DNA of 38,726 bases, taken from an uncultured delta proteobacterium (lineage in GTDB: Bacteria; Myxococcota_A; Polyangia; Polyangiales; JADJMO01). Position 1 is the first letter of the stretch; each line of letters starts with the position of its first letter. This document shows positions 7,318-18,538 of this stretch, in pieces. Location: assembly GCA_903923175.1 (NCBI GenBank), contig CAIXWQ010000967.1, positions 1 through 38,726 on the forward strand, written 5' to 3'. Under the pieces are notes generated by a model. The model saw only the letters and a list, made by a program, of their open reading frames with translations, made no database searches and was not told the origin of the DNA. A program made the translations under genes and the position numbers.

Positions 7318-8469
7318 TCAGGCCTTGGTCGCGCCGCTCGCCTGCTGCTGGAGCTGCTGGAGGAAGCGCGCGATCCCCTGCGCGCGCTCCTGCGCGAACT
7401 GCTTCACCTGGGCGTTCTCGGCGCGCACCAGCGTGTTGAGGAAGCGCGTGACCTTCTCGATCTGCCGCGACTGCCAGAGCGCCTCGAAGTAGTTGTTCGC
7501 CAGGCGCACGTCGGTCAGCATCTTCGACTCGTGCGGCCGGAGGAGCTTCTCGACCTCGTCGAGCTTCGCCATCTGGCCGTAGATCGACGAGAGCGACAGG
7601 AGCGACATCGGATCGTTGATGTCGCGCTCGACCGCCTTCTTCGCGAAGTTCAGCGCCTTCTCGCGCGTCGCTTCCTCGTTCACGTACATCGCCTGGAGCG
7701 CGATGTAGGGCGCGGCGTACTTCTTCTGCTTCTCGGTCGCCGCGAGCTCCTCGACGGCCTTCTCGGCCTCGGCCTCGCCCTTGGCTTCCTTGAGGTAGTT
7801 GAACAGCCCGACCCACGCGTCGAGGAAGTTGCCCGCGAGGTCGATCGCCTTGCGGAGCGTCTCCTCCTGCTTGGCGCCTTCCTTCTTCTCCTCGTACACC
7901 TTCGAGAGGTGGAGGAGCGGCACGGGGCTCTCCTTCGCGAGGTTCGCGGCGCCCTTGAGCGTCCCCTCGGCCTTGTCGAACTTCTTGAGGTTCGTCTGCA
8001 CGATGCCGAGGCGGAGCCAGTCGTCCGCGTCACCGCCGCGCGCGACGACCTTGCCGAGGATCAGCTCCGCCTTCTCGTGGCGCTCGTGCTTCATCAGCTC
8101 GAGCGCGAAGACGCGCGCCTTGTTCGCGTCCTGCGGATCGGTCTTGTGCGCCTCTTCGAGCGCCTTGAGCAGGTCCTCGACGCCGATGAGGATCGGGCGC
8201 CCCTCCTGATCCTGCACCTGCACGGCCGGCCCGTTGAAGCCGAGCAGCTTCCACATCTGCTCCTGCGTGAGCGCGACGGGGCCGTCGACCAGCGACTTCG
8301 GCAGCGGCTCGCCGTCGGGGCCGAGCGGGATCATGACCATGGCGCCCGGCGGCAGCGCGCCGCCCTGGAACGCCGTCGGCGGCGCGAGGATGGCCGCGCC
8401 CTGCGGGCGGAACCCTTCCGGAGTCTGCGGGGCGCCGGCGTTGTCGTTGTTGTCTTCCGAAGTCGCCAT
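7318..8469 (-). CDS. TPR-repeat cytoplasmic protein
   Basis: A 383-aa protein starting at ATG 8469 with GGAGAT about 7 nt upstream. It has no signal peptide. The first ~75 residues are Gly/Pro-rich and low in structure (APPTAFQGGALPPGAMVMIPLG). From about residue 100 onward, paired helices with TPR spacing run to the C-terminus, for example HEKAELILGKVVARGGDADDW, LGIVQTNLKKFDKAEGTLKGA, and EKALNFAKKAVERDINDPMS. The C-terminus is Gln-rich (FLQQLQQQ). TPR proteins act as interaction scaffolds; the partner is unknown. It is the last gene of the leftward block, separated by 263 bp from the OmpA-like gene and with its own candidate promoter, so it is likely independently transcribed. Confidence 0.85.
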   Translation of the reverse strand: MATSEDNNDNAGAPQTPEGFRPQGAAILAPPTAFQGGALPPGAMVMIPLGPDGEPLPKSLVDGPVALTQEQMWKLLGFNGPAVQVQDQEGRPILIGVEDLLKALEEAHKTDPQDANKARVFALELMKHERHEKAELILGKVVARGGDADDWLRLGIVQTNLKKFDKAEGTLKGAANLAKESPVPLLHLSKVYEEKKEGAKQEETLRKAIDLAGNFLDAWVGLFNYLKEAKGEAEAEKAVEELAATEKQKKYAAPYIALQAMYVNEEATREKALNFAKKAVERDINDPMSLLSLSSIYGQMAKLDEVEKLLRPHESKMLTDVRLANNYFEALWQSRQIEKVTRFLNTLVRAENAQVKQFAQERAQGIARFLQQLQQQASGATKA

Positions 8470-8544
8470 GGTGATCTCCTCGATGCTCGTGCGCTGCGTC
8501 ACCGGCCGCGCGGCCGGAAAGGGCTGCTCGCTTGCGGGGCCGGC

Positions 8545-8550
8545 AACCTA
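8545..8550 (-). promoter_or_regulatory. Candidate -10 hexamer (TAGGTT) of the TPR gene
   Basis: On the minus strand TAGGTT is preceded by TTGC, and it stands about 75 bases before the ATG at 8469, giving a leader with a normal ribosome-binding site. The TAGnnT form recurs before other genes in the window (TAGGCT at 12505-12510, TAGACT at 23703-23708). No clear -35 box is seen. Confidence 0.3.
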
Positions 8551-8732
8551 GCAACGAAATCCCGCCAGGGCCACGGGCGAAGCAGCGCCCCCGCCGAGCC
8601 CTGAAATCAGGGCGTCCGCCACCCGTAGCGGCGCTCGTGCCCGCCCGCGCGGTCGTGCTCGCGCCCGTGCTCGCGGGCGGGCTCCTGGGCGTCCGCTCGA
8701 CGACTTCGCCCCGAATTCTCGCGGCGATGCCC

Positions 8733-10403
8733 CTACGGCGGCGGCGGATCGCTCGACGTGGCCTCGACGAAGACCTGAACGTTCGATGTCCCCGGCGCCT
8801 TCGCGGGATCCCAGAGCGTCCCGCCCGCGACCCCGCCGGTGTGCGCGTAGCGGACGATGGCCTGGGCGACCGCCTCCGCCCGCGCCTTGCTCTGTCGGCT
8901 CCCGGCGTCGCCCTCCGCTTCCGGCCTCACGGCCACCGCGATCCGGAACCCCGGGTGCGCCAGCAGCCAGGCGGCGATCGCGCGCAGGTCGGCGGTCGAG
9001 CCCTTCGCGGGCGCGTCGCCCTCGAACGTGATCGGATGCGCGAGCAGCAACGACGTCGTCTTGCCCGCGTCCTGCTTGTCCGTCACCAGCGGCGTCGCCG
9101 GCCGCGTCGCGCTCCCCTCGTCCGGGCAGCCGTCGTCGTCGTCGATGCCGTTGAACGTCTCGGCCTGGTCGGGGCACTTGTCGACGGCGTCGAGGAACGT
9201 GTCGCCGTCGCTGTCGCGCTCGGGGCAGCCGTCCTCGTCTTCGTAGCCGTTCGTCGTCTCCGCATCCTTCGGGCACTTGTCGGTCGCGTCGGGGACGCCG
9301 TCGTCGTCGGCGTCGGGCGCGCTCGGCGCGGCGTTCGCCGCCGAGCCGGCCGTGCTGTCGTCCGGGCAGCCGTCATGCGGGTGCGCCCCCTTGCCGTCTT
9401 CGGGGAGGCCGGGGCACTCGTCGACGTCGTCGGGGACGCCGTCCTCGTCCTCGTCGACGATTCTCGGCGCGTAGGTGAGCCCGAGCACCCCGCGAAAGCG
9501 CGACGCGCCGAGGGCGGCCGTGAGCGAGGTCTCGCCCCCGACGAACAGCGACACCCCACGCGCCAGCTCGTAGTGCACCGACCCGCCGAGCATCGTCGGC
9601 GACACGCGCGAGTCTGACAGCACGCGCGTCGGCCCGAGGCCGAGCTCGCCGTGCGCCTCGAGGTTCCACATCCAGCGCCGCGAAGACTCCGCGCTCAGGA
9701 ACACCGGCCGCAGGCCGATGGTGACGCCCCACGGCAGCGCGTCGCCGAGGGTCAGGTCGACGACGTCGTGCGTGCGCGTCCGCAGGTGGTAGCCGAGCAC
9801 GCCGGTCGCCACGATCGTGTGCGCGTAGTCGAAGCTCGCGGCCGCGCGCACGTCGACCTGCGCGCCGCGATCGCTCAGGAACGACGCGCGATCGCCCGTG
9901 GGCAGCGTGAAGCGACCGAGCACGCCGAGCGACCAGCCGCCGAGGTCGTCGCGCCCGGGGGCGATCGCCACCACCTTCGCGGTGAACGCGAGATCGCCGA
10001 GCCCCTGGCTCGAGGGTCTGACCCCGTCGCTGAGGCTCGACGCCTCGCCCCCCTGCGCGAGCAGGACCGGCATCGTGACGCCGATCGCCGTGCGTCGGCC
10101 GAGACCAATCGCGACGGTGGGATCGAACACCAACGAGTTCCCGAGGATCGTGCGCTCGACCACGCCCGCGCCGCTCGGCTCGCGCAGCTTCAGGCTCGGC
10201 GACGCGTACGAGAACCAGCCGCCGAACTGCATCACCCCGGCGGTCGGCGCGGCGACGGGCTCGGTCGCGAGCGTCCCCGCGGCGTCGGTCGACGGGCGCG
10301 AGGACCGCAGATCGACGTCCGTCGCGGCGAGAGACGGCCGCGCCCCGGCGACGAGCGCCGAGAGCGCCGCCAGTGCGTGAAGGGCGATGCCGCGGTGTCG
10401 CAC
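8733..10403 (-). CDS. OmpA-like outer-membrane protein with thrombospondin type-3 repeats
   Basis: A 556-aa envelope protein starting with GTG 10403. A signal peptide (HALAALSALVAGARPSLA, cleavage near residue 26) leads into a beta-rich region to about residue 310, probably a small outer-membrane barrel. Residues about 315-445 carry calcium-binding thrombospondin type-3 repeats: DEDEDGVPDDVDECPG, DADDDGVPDATDKCP, DEDGCPERDSDGDTFLDAVDKCP and DDDDGCPD. The C-terminal ~110 residues keep the outline of an OmpA peptidoglycan-binding domain (ITFEGD, then SRQSKARAEAVAQAIV where relatives have LSxxRAxxV), but the usual TD..G part is altered, so peptidoglycan binding is uncertain. This barrel-TSP3-OmpA order is common in myxobacteria. 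A TAGGGT box 6 nt before the GTG suggests its own leaderless promoter in the 52-bp gap after the PEGA gene. Confidence 0.88.
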   Translation of the reverse strand: MRHRGIALHALAALSALVAGARPSLAATDVDLRSSRPSTDAAGTLATEPVAAPTAGVMQFGGWFSYASPSLKLREPSGAGVVERTILGNSLVFDPTVAIGLGRRTAIGVTMPVLLAQGGEASSLSDGVRPSSQGLGDLAFTAKVVAIAPGRDDLGGWSLGVLGRFTLPTGDRASFLSDRGAQVDVRAAASFDYAHTIVATGVLGYHLRTRTHDVVDLTLGDALPWGVTIGLRPVFLSAESSRRWMWNLEAHGELGLGPTRVLSDSRVSPTMLGGSVHYELARGVSLFVGGETSLTAALGASRFRGVLGLTYAPRIVDEDEDGVPDDVDECPGLPEDGKGAHPHDGCPDDSTAGSAANAAPSAPDADDDGVPDATDKCPKDAETTNGYEDEDGCPERDSDGDTFLDAVDKCPDQAETFNGIDDDDGCPDEGSATRPATPLVTDKQDAGKTTSLLLAHPITFEGDAPAKGSTADLRAIAAWLLAHPGFRIAVAVRPEAEGDAGSRQSKARAEAVAQAIVRYAHTGGVAGGTLWDPAKAPGTSNVQVFVEATSSDPPPP

Positions 10404-10409
10404 GTCGGA

Positions 10410-10415
10410 ACCCTA
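10410..10415 (-). promoter_or_regulatory. Candidate -10 hexamer (TAGGGT), leaderless arrangement
   Basis: On the minus strand TAGGGT is followed by exactly 6 nt and then the GTG start of the OmpA-like gene. This equals the spacing seen before the gene at 6790. The AGGG inside the hexamer could alternatively act as a weak ribosome-binding site, in which case the transcript would come from the upstream PEGA gene. Confidence 0.35.
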
Positions 10416-10455
10416 CCCCGTTCGTTCGTGTCCGCCGTCTCTGGCTTGCCTCAGG

Positions 10456-12459
10456 TCAGAACGCGAAGCGGACGAAGACGCTGGCGCGGCCAACGATGAA
10501 GGTCCCGATCGCGCTCTCCGGCGTGGCGCTCGGCTGCGGCGCGAAGCCGAGCGGCTTCACGTTGTTGCCCGCGCCCGTCGCCGTGTAGCTCTGCGAGCGA
10601 CCGCAGACGAGGTTGCCCTGCTTGTCGAGGCCGAGCTCCCAGCCGCCGGTGCACGCCGCCGACTGCGAGACGTGCGGGCGGACGTCGCCCGGGGCGGCGA
10701 TGAACGCGCCGAGCCCGACGCCGATCTGCACCTGGTCGCCGAGCGGGATCGCGATCCGGATCTCCGGCACGACGAACGGGATGGCCTTGCTGATCGGCTC
10801 GACGTTGTACGGCGACGGCGTGAGCGGCCGCTGCATGAACTGCCCGGTGCTGACGTACTTGCCGCCCGGCTGCACCGACTTGGGATCGATGTCGTCGACG
10901 ACCACCGTCCCGTCGCGCGTCTCGCGCACCTTCGCCAGGATCGCGCCGGCGATGAGCCCGCCGGTGACGATGATCGGCCTGCGGACGAACGCGTACGCGA
11001 TGCCGACGCCGAGGTACGGCCCGCTCACCTGCACGCTGTCGGTGAGGTCGACGGAGAGCTCGTTCGCCTGCTCGCCGAAGAGCGAGGTCGTGCGCGAGTT
11101 CTTCATCTTCATGTACGCGTAGCCGAGCTCCAGCTCGACCGCGAAGCCCGGCAGGAACTCGTAGCCGCCGCGCGCGCCGCCCATGAAGCCCCACGGCCGG
11201 GTGCGCGAGTAGCAGTCGGTCTTGCCGTTGCCGCAGCTCCCCTCGTAGTCGCCGTTGAACCCACGCGCGAGCATCGCGTCGCCGACCAACGAGATCGAGA
11301 TCGGGTAGCGCCGACCCTTCGACCAGAACGGCGAGTTCTCGTCGCGATCGAGCTTGACCTTGAGGTTGACCTTCTTGCCGGCCTCGGTCTCGAACTGCTT
11401 GGTCGCGCCGAAATAGCCGTCGGCGGCGACGTCCACGATGTGCTTGCCGGTGCGGACGCGGCCGTCCCACACGCCTTGCGTGACGGGCACGCCGTCGAGC
11501 ACGACGCTGCCGGTGATCGGGTCGGGCTCGACGCGCACCTCGCAGTCGAGCGCCTCGAGCGCGAGCCGCAGCGGCGTGTTCTTGTCGACCTCGATGGTCA
11601 CCGCGGCCGGCTGGGTGCCGAGGTTCCCCTCGCCCTTGAGCAGCACGACGTGCGCGCCCGGCGCGATCGCGCCCGAGTAGGGCGTCTTGCCGACGACCGC
11701 GCCGTCGATCTCGACGTCCGCCGCCTTGCCCTTCTCCTCGACGACCGTGATGCGCCCCGCGCGCGCCAGCGGATCGAGCTGCCCCTGCACCTGGATGGTG
11801 CGGCCGCCGACGAGCTGCGGTCGCCCTTCGAACGTCGCGTAGCCTTCCTTCGAGACCTTCACGATGCTCGTGCCGATCGGCACGAGGATCTTGTCCTTGA
11901 GCGGGGTCTTGCCGCGCTCCTTGCCGTTCACGACGACCGTGGCCCCCTCGACGTTCGAAGTGATCTCGAGGTAGCCGGTCAGCGTCTTGAGCTCGGTGAT
12001 CGCCGTGTCGGCCTGCGCCTTGTCTTCGGGCTTGAGCGACGCGCCGAACTCGCGCACCAGCCGCTCCCACATCACGAGCGCCTCGTCGTAGCGCCCGAGC
12101 TCGCGCAGACAGATCGCCGCGTTGCGCACCGCGCTCTTCTTCGGCAGCAGCCGGATCGACTCCTCGAACTCGGCGAGCGCCGCGTCCCACGCCTTCTCCT
12201 GCGTCAGCTTCACGCCGCGCATGAAGTGCTCGGTCGCCTGGCGCTCCTTCTCCGCGAGCTCGTCGCTCGGCGGCGCGGCCGACGCGCCGGGCGGAGCCGC
12301 CGTCGAGGCCGCAGGCGGCGCGGCCGTCGTCGCCGCCGAAGCCGACGACGCGGGCGAAGGCTTCGTCGGATCCGACGGACCTGCCTGCACGACGAGCGGC
12401 GCGGCGAGCGAGATTGCGAGGACGGACGCGAGGGCTTGGCGGAGGGTTGTGCGGCGCAT
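10456..12459 (-). CDS. TPR / PEGA-domain protein with C-terminal outer-membrane barrel-like region
   Basis: A 667-aa exported protein. ATG 12459 gives a signal peptide (LRQALASVLAISLAAPLVVQA). Then come an Ala/Pro/Ser-rich linker (about 27-70), TPR-like helices (about 75-150: AWDAALAEFEESIRLLPKKSAVRNAA, LGRYDEALVMWERLVREFG), and several PEGA-type beta modules (about 160-370) marked by GATVVVNGKERGKTPLKD, IGTSIVKVSKEGYATFEG, ADVEIDGAVVGKTPYSG and GSVVLDGVPVTQGVWDG. Residues from about 375 to the terminal aromatic Phe (ASVFVRFAF) resemble an outer-membrane barrel. PEGA modules are often surface or cell-wall interaction domains. The gene lies 138 bp downstream of the kinase gene, in the same direction, with a candidate promoter between them. 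Confidence 0.82.
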   Translation of the reverse strand: MRRTTLRQALASVLAISLAAPLVVQAGPSDPTKPSPASSASAATTAAPPAASTAAPPGASAAPPSDELAEKERQATEHFMRGVKLTQEKAWDAALAEFEESIRLLPKKSAVRNAAICLRELGRYDEALVMWERLVREFGASLKPEDKAQADTAITELKTLTGYLEITSNVEGATVVVNGKERGKTPLKDKILVPIGTSIVKVSKEGYATFEGRPQLVGGRTIQVQGQLDPLARAGRITVVEEKGKAADVEIDGAVVGKTPYSGAIAPGAHVVLLKGEGNLGTQPAAVTIEVDKNTPLRLALEALDCEVRVEPDPITGSVVLDGVPVTQGVWDGRVRTGKHIVDVAADGYFGATKQFETEAGKKVNLKVKLDRDENSPFWSKGRRYPISISLVGDAMLARGFNGDYEGSCGNGKTDCYSRTRPWGFMGGARGGYEFLPGFAVELELGYAYMKMKNSRTTSLFGEQANELSVDLTDSVQVSGPYLGVGIAYAFVRRPIIVTGGLIAGAILAKVRETRDGTVVVDDIDPKSVQPGGKYVSTGQFMQRPLTPSPYNVEPISKAIPFVVPEIRIAIPLGDQVQIGVGLGAFIAAPGDVRPHVSQSAACTGGWELGLDKQGNLVCGRSQSYTATGAGNNVKPLGFAPQPSATPESAIGTFIVGRASVFVRFAF

Positions 12460-12504
12460 GCGAGGCGGCTCCCGACGGTGATCCGGCGGTGGAAAGCGAA
12501 GCCG

Positions 12505-12510
12505 AGCCTA
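12505..12510 (-). promoter_or_regulatory. Candidate -10 hexamer (TAGGCT) of the PEGA/TPR gene
   Basis: On the minus strand GGGGTAGGCT stands about 45 bases before the ATG at 12459, in the gap after the kinase gene. GGGAG lies near the start codon as a ribosome-binding site. The hexamer form matches other candidates in this window; no -35 box is clear. Confidence 0.3.
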
Positions 12511-12597
12511 CCCCGATTCGGCTGCGCGCGGCCGCAAATGACGACAGGCCAGCGAAGCCCGCCGGCCCGTCTCCGCTCGCTCGCCGTTACCGATCGA

Positions 12598-14235
12598 TCA
12601 GTCGAAAGTGTTCGAGATGTTCGGCTTCGGCTTGTCGACGGTCGGCGCGGGCGTCGTCGGAGCCTTCGGCTTGTCGCCGGTCGGCGTGGGCGGCGTGTCG
12701 CCGGTCGGCGCCGTCGGCTTCGGCGCCGCGCCCGTCGTCGCTGGCGCAGCGGCGCCGGTGGCCCGCGGCCTCGGCGCCTGGACGACCTGCTCGCCCTTGG
12801 AGAAGTCGATCTCCTCGGGGATGGTCGCGCCCTCCTGGATGTAGACCTTCTGCACCAGGGGCTGATCTTTGCCCGATTGGATCGTGACGATGAACGCCGC
12901 GCCGTCGAGGCCGGTGAGCGCGAGTTTGCCGTCGGCGATCTTCTCGGTCACGTCTTCCTTGCCGACCTTGATCTTCGAGCCCTTCGGCACTTTGAGCGGC
13001 AGGTAGACCGTCTTCGGCTCCTCCGGGGGCGGCGCGGCGGTGGCGGCCGTCGGCGCGGCGGGCTCCTTCGGCTGCCCGGCCTGCGTCTTGGTCTCGGTCG
13101 GCTTCTCGCCGCCCTTGCCGAGCTTCGTCGCGGCGAAGATCCCGCCGCCCACCAGCACCGCGACCAGCGCGATCGCGCCGAAGAGCATCGGCGCCTTGGA
13201 CGTCGGCTTCTTGATCTCCGCCGTCGCCGCCGCGCTCGGCTGGCTCGAGGTGAAGTTCGCGTTCGAGATCGCCGACTGGACGATCTCCGCGCGCGGCTGG
13301 ATCGCGAGGCGCTGCGCCTCCTCCACGCCGAGCAGCACGTCGGGGACGATCGTCAGCGAGCCCTGCGTGAAGGGCGCGAGCGCCTGCACGAGCGCGAGCG
13401 CCGACGGCATGCGCTGGCTGACGTCACGCTGGAGGCACCGGTGCACGACCTGCGCGAGATCCGGCGGAACCCACGGGGCGATGTCCTGGAGCGGCATCAC
13501 GTCGCGCGAGCAGATCGAGAGGATCAGCGCGCCGAGCGTGTCGACGTCGCCCCATGGAGTGCGCCCCGAGAGCGCCTCGTAGAGGCACATCCCGAGCGAC
13601 CAGATGTCGGTGCGGCCGTCGAGGCTCTTCAGCCCCTGCGCCTGCTCCGGCGACATGTAGAGCGGGGTGCCGAGCATCGAGCCCGTCTTGGTGAGCCCCG
13701 CCCCCTCGTTCGAGGAGAGGGCGTCCATCGTCTGCTTGGCGATGCCGAAGTCGAGGATCTTCACGACCGAATCGCCATTCTCCTTGGCGGTCATGAAGAT
13801 GTTGGCGGGCTTGATGTCGCGGTGGACGATCCCCGCCTCGTGCGCCCGCCCGAGCCCCATCGAGGCCTGCGAGATCACGCGCGCCGCGCCGAGCACGTTG
13901 ATCGCGCCGACGCGGGCGATGGTGTGCTCGAGGTCCTCGCCCTTGAGGAGCTCCATGATGATGAAGGGGAAGCTCGTGTCGGGGTCGACGCCGGTGTCGT
14001 AGACCTGGACGATGTGCTCGCTCTCGATGGCGGCCGACGCCTTCGCCTCCTTGAAGAAGCGGGCGGTGAGCCCGGCGTCCTGGGCGAACTCCGGCTTGAG
14101 CAGCAGCTTCACGGCGTAGCGCTTGCCGAGGTGGTTGCGGGCCTCGTAGACCGCACCCATCCCGCCTTGCCCGAGCAAGCGCGTCAGCTCGTATTTTCCG
14201 GCGAGGACCCGCCCCTCCATCGTCACGTCGGACAT
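12598..14235 (-). CDS. Membrane-anchored Ser/Thr protein kinase (Pkn type)
   Basis: A 545-aa eukaryotic-like kinase. ATG 14235 is chosen because GGGAG precedes it by about 7 nt; upstream codons are not protein-like. The kinase domain spans about residues 15-290, with Gly loop GQGGMG (22-27), catalytic Lys43, catalytic loop HRDIKPAN with Asp140, DFG (162-164) and SPEQ (195-198). All expected catalytic residues are present, so it should be active. The HRD arginine makes it an RD kinase, activated by activation-loop phosphorylation. One transmembrane helix (PMLFGAIALVAVLVGGGIFAA) follows near residue 350. The outer part is Lys/Pro/Ala-rich with a compact beta segment (VYLPLKVPKGSKIKVGKEDVT) and ends in a Thr/Pro-rich tail, possibly binding cell wall. 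It is divergent from the ATP synthase genes. Confidence 0.93.
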   Translation of the reverse strand: MSDVTMEGRVLAGKYELTRLLGQGGMGAVYEARNHLGKRYAVKLLLKPEFAQDAGLTARFFKEAKASAAIESEHIVQVYDTGVDPDTSFPFIIMELLKGEDLEHTIARVGAINVLGAARVISQASMGLGRAHEAGIVHRDIKPANIFMTAKENGDSVVKILDFGIAKQTMDALSSNEGAGLTKTGSMLGTPLYMSPEQAQGLKSLDGRTDIWSLGMCLYEALSGRTPWGDVDTLGALILSICSRDVMPLQDIAPWVPPDLAQVVHRCLQRDVSQRMPSALALVQALAPFTQGSLTIVPDVLLGVEEAQRLAIQPRAEIVQSAISNANFTSSQPSAAATAEIKKPTSKAPMLFGAIALVAVLVGGGIFAATKLGKGGEKPTETKTQAGQPKEPAAPTAATAAPPPEEPKTVYLPLKVPKGSKIKVGKEDVTEKIADGKLALTGLDGAAFIVTIQSGKDQPLVQKVYIQEGATIPEEIDFSKGEQVVQAPRPRATGAAAPATTGAAPKPTAPTGDTPPTPTGDKPKAPTTPAPTVDKPKPNISNTFD

Positions 14236-14701
14236 GCTTCGGCTCCCGCTCGGCTCCGGTGCGCTCCCAGAGCGTCGGATCGGCAACGGCCGATCTTGTA
14301 AGCGCTCCACTCTCGCGGCAAGGATCCGGTGTCGGAATCGGGGGACCCCGACCGGACCTGCGCGTACGTCACGTAATTCCTGCCGTCGGAGCCGAACGCG
14401 ACCCCAGTGCCTCGCGCGCGGCCCTCGCGCCCGCCCCTCTTCTCCGGGTCCCTCCTGGGGCCTGCTCCGTTACCTGCAATGCCCCGGCGGGGTCCAGTCC
14501 GGCCACGGGTCCGCGGCCTGCCGCGCGATCGGTCGCGCGCTCGTCGGCGCGCAACGGCTGGGCCGCCGGCCTGGCGTTCGACGGGCTGCCAGGTGGACTT
14601 TCGGCGGGGGTCCTGGTAGACGCGCGGCGCGTCGAGGCCGGGCCCAAACGGACCCGACCCCGAAAAACCCGTCGCACCCGCGTGCGCGAGGCACACCCAC
14701 G
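14236..14701. other. Divergent intergenic region, kinase / ATP synthase
   Basis: This 466-base region separates the divergent kinase and ATP synthase genes, and must hold both promoters. It contains a perfect inverted repeat at 14278-14295. Open frames run through it on both strands, but none has a start signal or protein-like content. The b' start has only a weak upstream purine run (GCGAGGCAC), so its leader may be long. I could not pick out -10/-35 boxes with confidence. Confidence 0.5.
14278..14295. promoter_or_regulatory. Inverted repeat GATCGGC-AACG-GCCGATC
   Basis: Perfect 7-bp arms separated by AACG lie 43 bases before the kinase start codon, either in its 5' leader as a tetraloop hairpin or as an operator for a dimeric regulator. 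There is no T-tract. It is unrelated in sequence to the other hairpins in the window. Confidence 0.4.
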
Positions 14702-15214
14702 ATGGCCGACTTCTCCGTCTTCGGCTCCCTTTCGGGGGAGGCGCTCCGCAGCTCGATCGCCGACGCGTTCGGCGCCTCCGGCGGCGTGACCGTCGATCTC
14801 GACCCGACCTTCGTCGGGCAGATCGTGCTCTTCCTCCTCCTCTTCCTGGTCCTGCGGCCGCTGCTGTTCCAGCCGATGCTCAAGCTCTTCGAAGAGCGCG
14901 AGAAGCGGATCGACGGCGCCAAGAACGAGGCGCGCGCCTTGTTCGCCGAGGCGGACGCCATGATGGGCCGCTACGAGGAGGAGCTGGTCGCCGTGCGCCG
15001 CACCGCCGGCGAGGAGCGCGACAAGCTCCGCGTCGAGGGACAGCGCAAGGAGCAGGCGATCCTCGCCAAGGTCCGCGGCGAGACCAACGCGACCATCGAA
15101 GAGGGGCGCGCCGCCATCGGCAAGGACGCCGACGCGATCCGCAAGGAGCTCGGCCAGACCGCCTCCGTGATCGCCCGCGAAATGGCGACCCGCGTGCTCG
15201 GGCGGCAGGTGTGA
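14702..15214 (+). CDS. ATP synthase F0 subunit b' (b-like stator)
   Basis: A 170-aa stator subunit of F1F0 ATP synthase. ATG 14702 opens MADFSVFGS. After a short N-terminal part, one membrane helix (VGQIVLFLLLFLVLRPLLF, about 41-59) leads into a long charged helix (LFEEREKRIDGAKNEARALF to the end), the standard b-type coiled coil that holds F1. The sequence FxxREKRIDGAxxEA is typical of bacterial b' subunits. It is followed at once by a second b-type gene, the pair forming a b/b' heterodimer as in several bacterial groups. The stop codon nearly touches the next start, showing tight translational coupling. Confidence 0.88.
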   Translation: MADFSVFGSLSGEALRSSIADAFGASGGVTVDLDPTFVGQIVLFLLLFLVLRPLLFQPMLKLFEEREKRIDGAKNEARALFAEADAMMGRYEEELVAVRRTAGEERDKLRVEGQRKEQAILAKVRGETNATIEEGRAAIGKDADAIRKELGQTASVIAREMATRVLGRQV

Positions 15215-15216
15215 AC

Positions 15217-16073
15217 ATGCGCAAGACCCGACTCCAGCGCCTCCTCGAGGTCCTCATGGGCGACCGCAAGCGTCGCCTCGCCGTCCTCGGCGGGGTGGCC
15301 TTCGCCGTCTTCGTCCCCGCCACCGCGCTCGCCCAGACGCCCCCGGCGCACGGCGCGGCCCCCGCTGCGGCCGCTCCCCATGGCGAAGCGGCCCACGCCG
15401 CCGGCGCGCCGGCCCACGAAGGCGGCGAGCACGGCGCCGCCGCGCACGAGGGCGGCCACGAAGGCGCCCACGACCCGGCGCCGTTCAACTTCGCCGACAC
15501 GGAGCGCTTCAGCCGCGAGAAGCAGGCCGAGGCCAAGGGCGAGGGGGGCGAGCACAACAAGCCCGTCACTCCCTTCCTCTACCTGCTCATCAACGCCGCC
15601 ATCCTCTTCGGCGCCTACTACTACCTCGGCAAGAAGCCGGTCTCCGAGGGGCTCGCCGCGCGGCGCGCGACGGTCGCCCGCGAGCTCGACGAGGCCGCCA
15701 AGGTGAAGGCCGAGGCCGAGGAGCGCCTCGCCGACTACACGAAGCGTCTCGCCGAGATGGACAAGGAGCTCCAGGTCATCCGCGAGGAGATCATCGCCTC
15801 CGGTGAGAAGGAGCGTGATCGCATCGTCAAGGACGCCGAGGAGAAGGCCGAGCGCATGCGCAAGGACGCGCAGTTCCTCCTCGAGCAGGAGCTGAAGCAG
15901 CTCCGCAACGAGCTCATCCGCCACGCGGTCGACATCGCGTCGACCGCCGCGGAAGAGGTCCTGAAGACCAAGCTCACGCCGGCCGACCACGATCGCGTCG
16001 CCGACGAGTACCTCGCGCAGCTCGCCGCCGCGAAGCCCGCGGGCGCGTCCGCCAGCAAGCAGGGAGGTGTCGC

Positions 16074-16077
<4 letters not shown>
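15217..16077 (+). CDS. atpF: ATP synthase F0 subunit b with signal-peptide-like, His-rich N-terminus
   Basis: A 286-aa b subunit, much longer than the usual ~160. ATG 15217 is preferred (purine-rich GGCAGG upstream), though GTG 15211 overlapping the previous stop is possible. The first ~38 residues look like a signal peptide (RRLAVLGGVAFAVFVPATALAQ). Next is a periplasmic-type Ala/Gly/His/Pro-rich stretch (about 40-92, e.g. EGGEHGAAAHEGGHEGAHD), then the expected membrane helix (FLYLLINAAILFGAYYYLG, about 120-138) and a long charged helix to residue ~270. Deltaproteobacterial b subunits are known to begin with a signal-like segment and a few His residues; this one is unusually long. The last four bases overlap the delta gene (GTGA). 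Confidence 0.88.
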
Positions 16078-18399
<2,322 letters not shown>

Positions 18400-18448
18400 G
18401 CTTCGTGCAGCGGGCGTCGCGCTCCTCGCGAGCACGGCGCCCTGCGCG

Positions 18449-18469
18449 GGGGAGCGAGCGACGCTCCCC
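18449..18469. other. Hairpin in the atpA-atpG spacer
   Basis: GGGGAGCG (18449-18456) pairs perfectly with CGCTCCCC (18462-18469) around a 5-nt loop, in the 139-base gap between alpha and gamma. CTTCG follows, but no T-tract. It may stop RNA decay or tune the level of downstream gamma; a strong terminator is unlikely as gamma must be made in step with alpha. Confidence 0.45.
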
Positions 18470-18538
18470 TTCGTGGCTCCTCACCGCTCGTCGCTCGTCC
18501 TCTCTTCACGCTGAACTCTCGCAACGCGGCGGCCTCCG

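Noticed and set aside
10387-14301. Very long rightward open frame (about 1,300 codons) opposite the OmpA-like, PEGA and kinase genes
   Set aside because: Its translation is Arg/Leu/Ala/His/Asp-rich with no recognisable domain, and it is the mirror of three good genes. Long antisense frames are expected at this GC content.
14259-14700. Open frames in the region before the ATP synthase genes
   Set aside because: They have no ribosome-binding sites and low-information Arg/Pro/Ala composition. No c or a subunit sequence is present in any frame.
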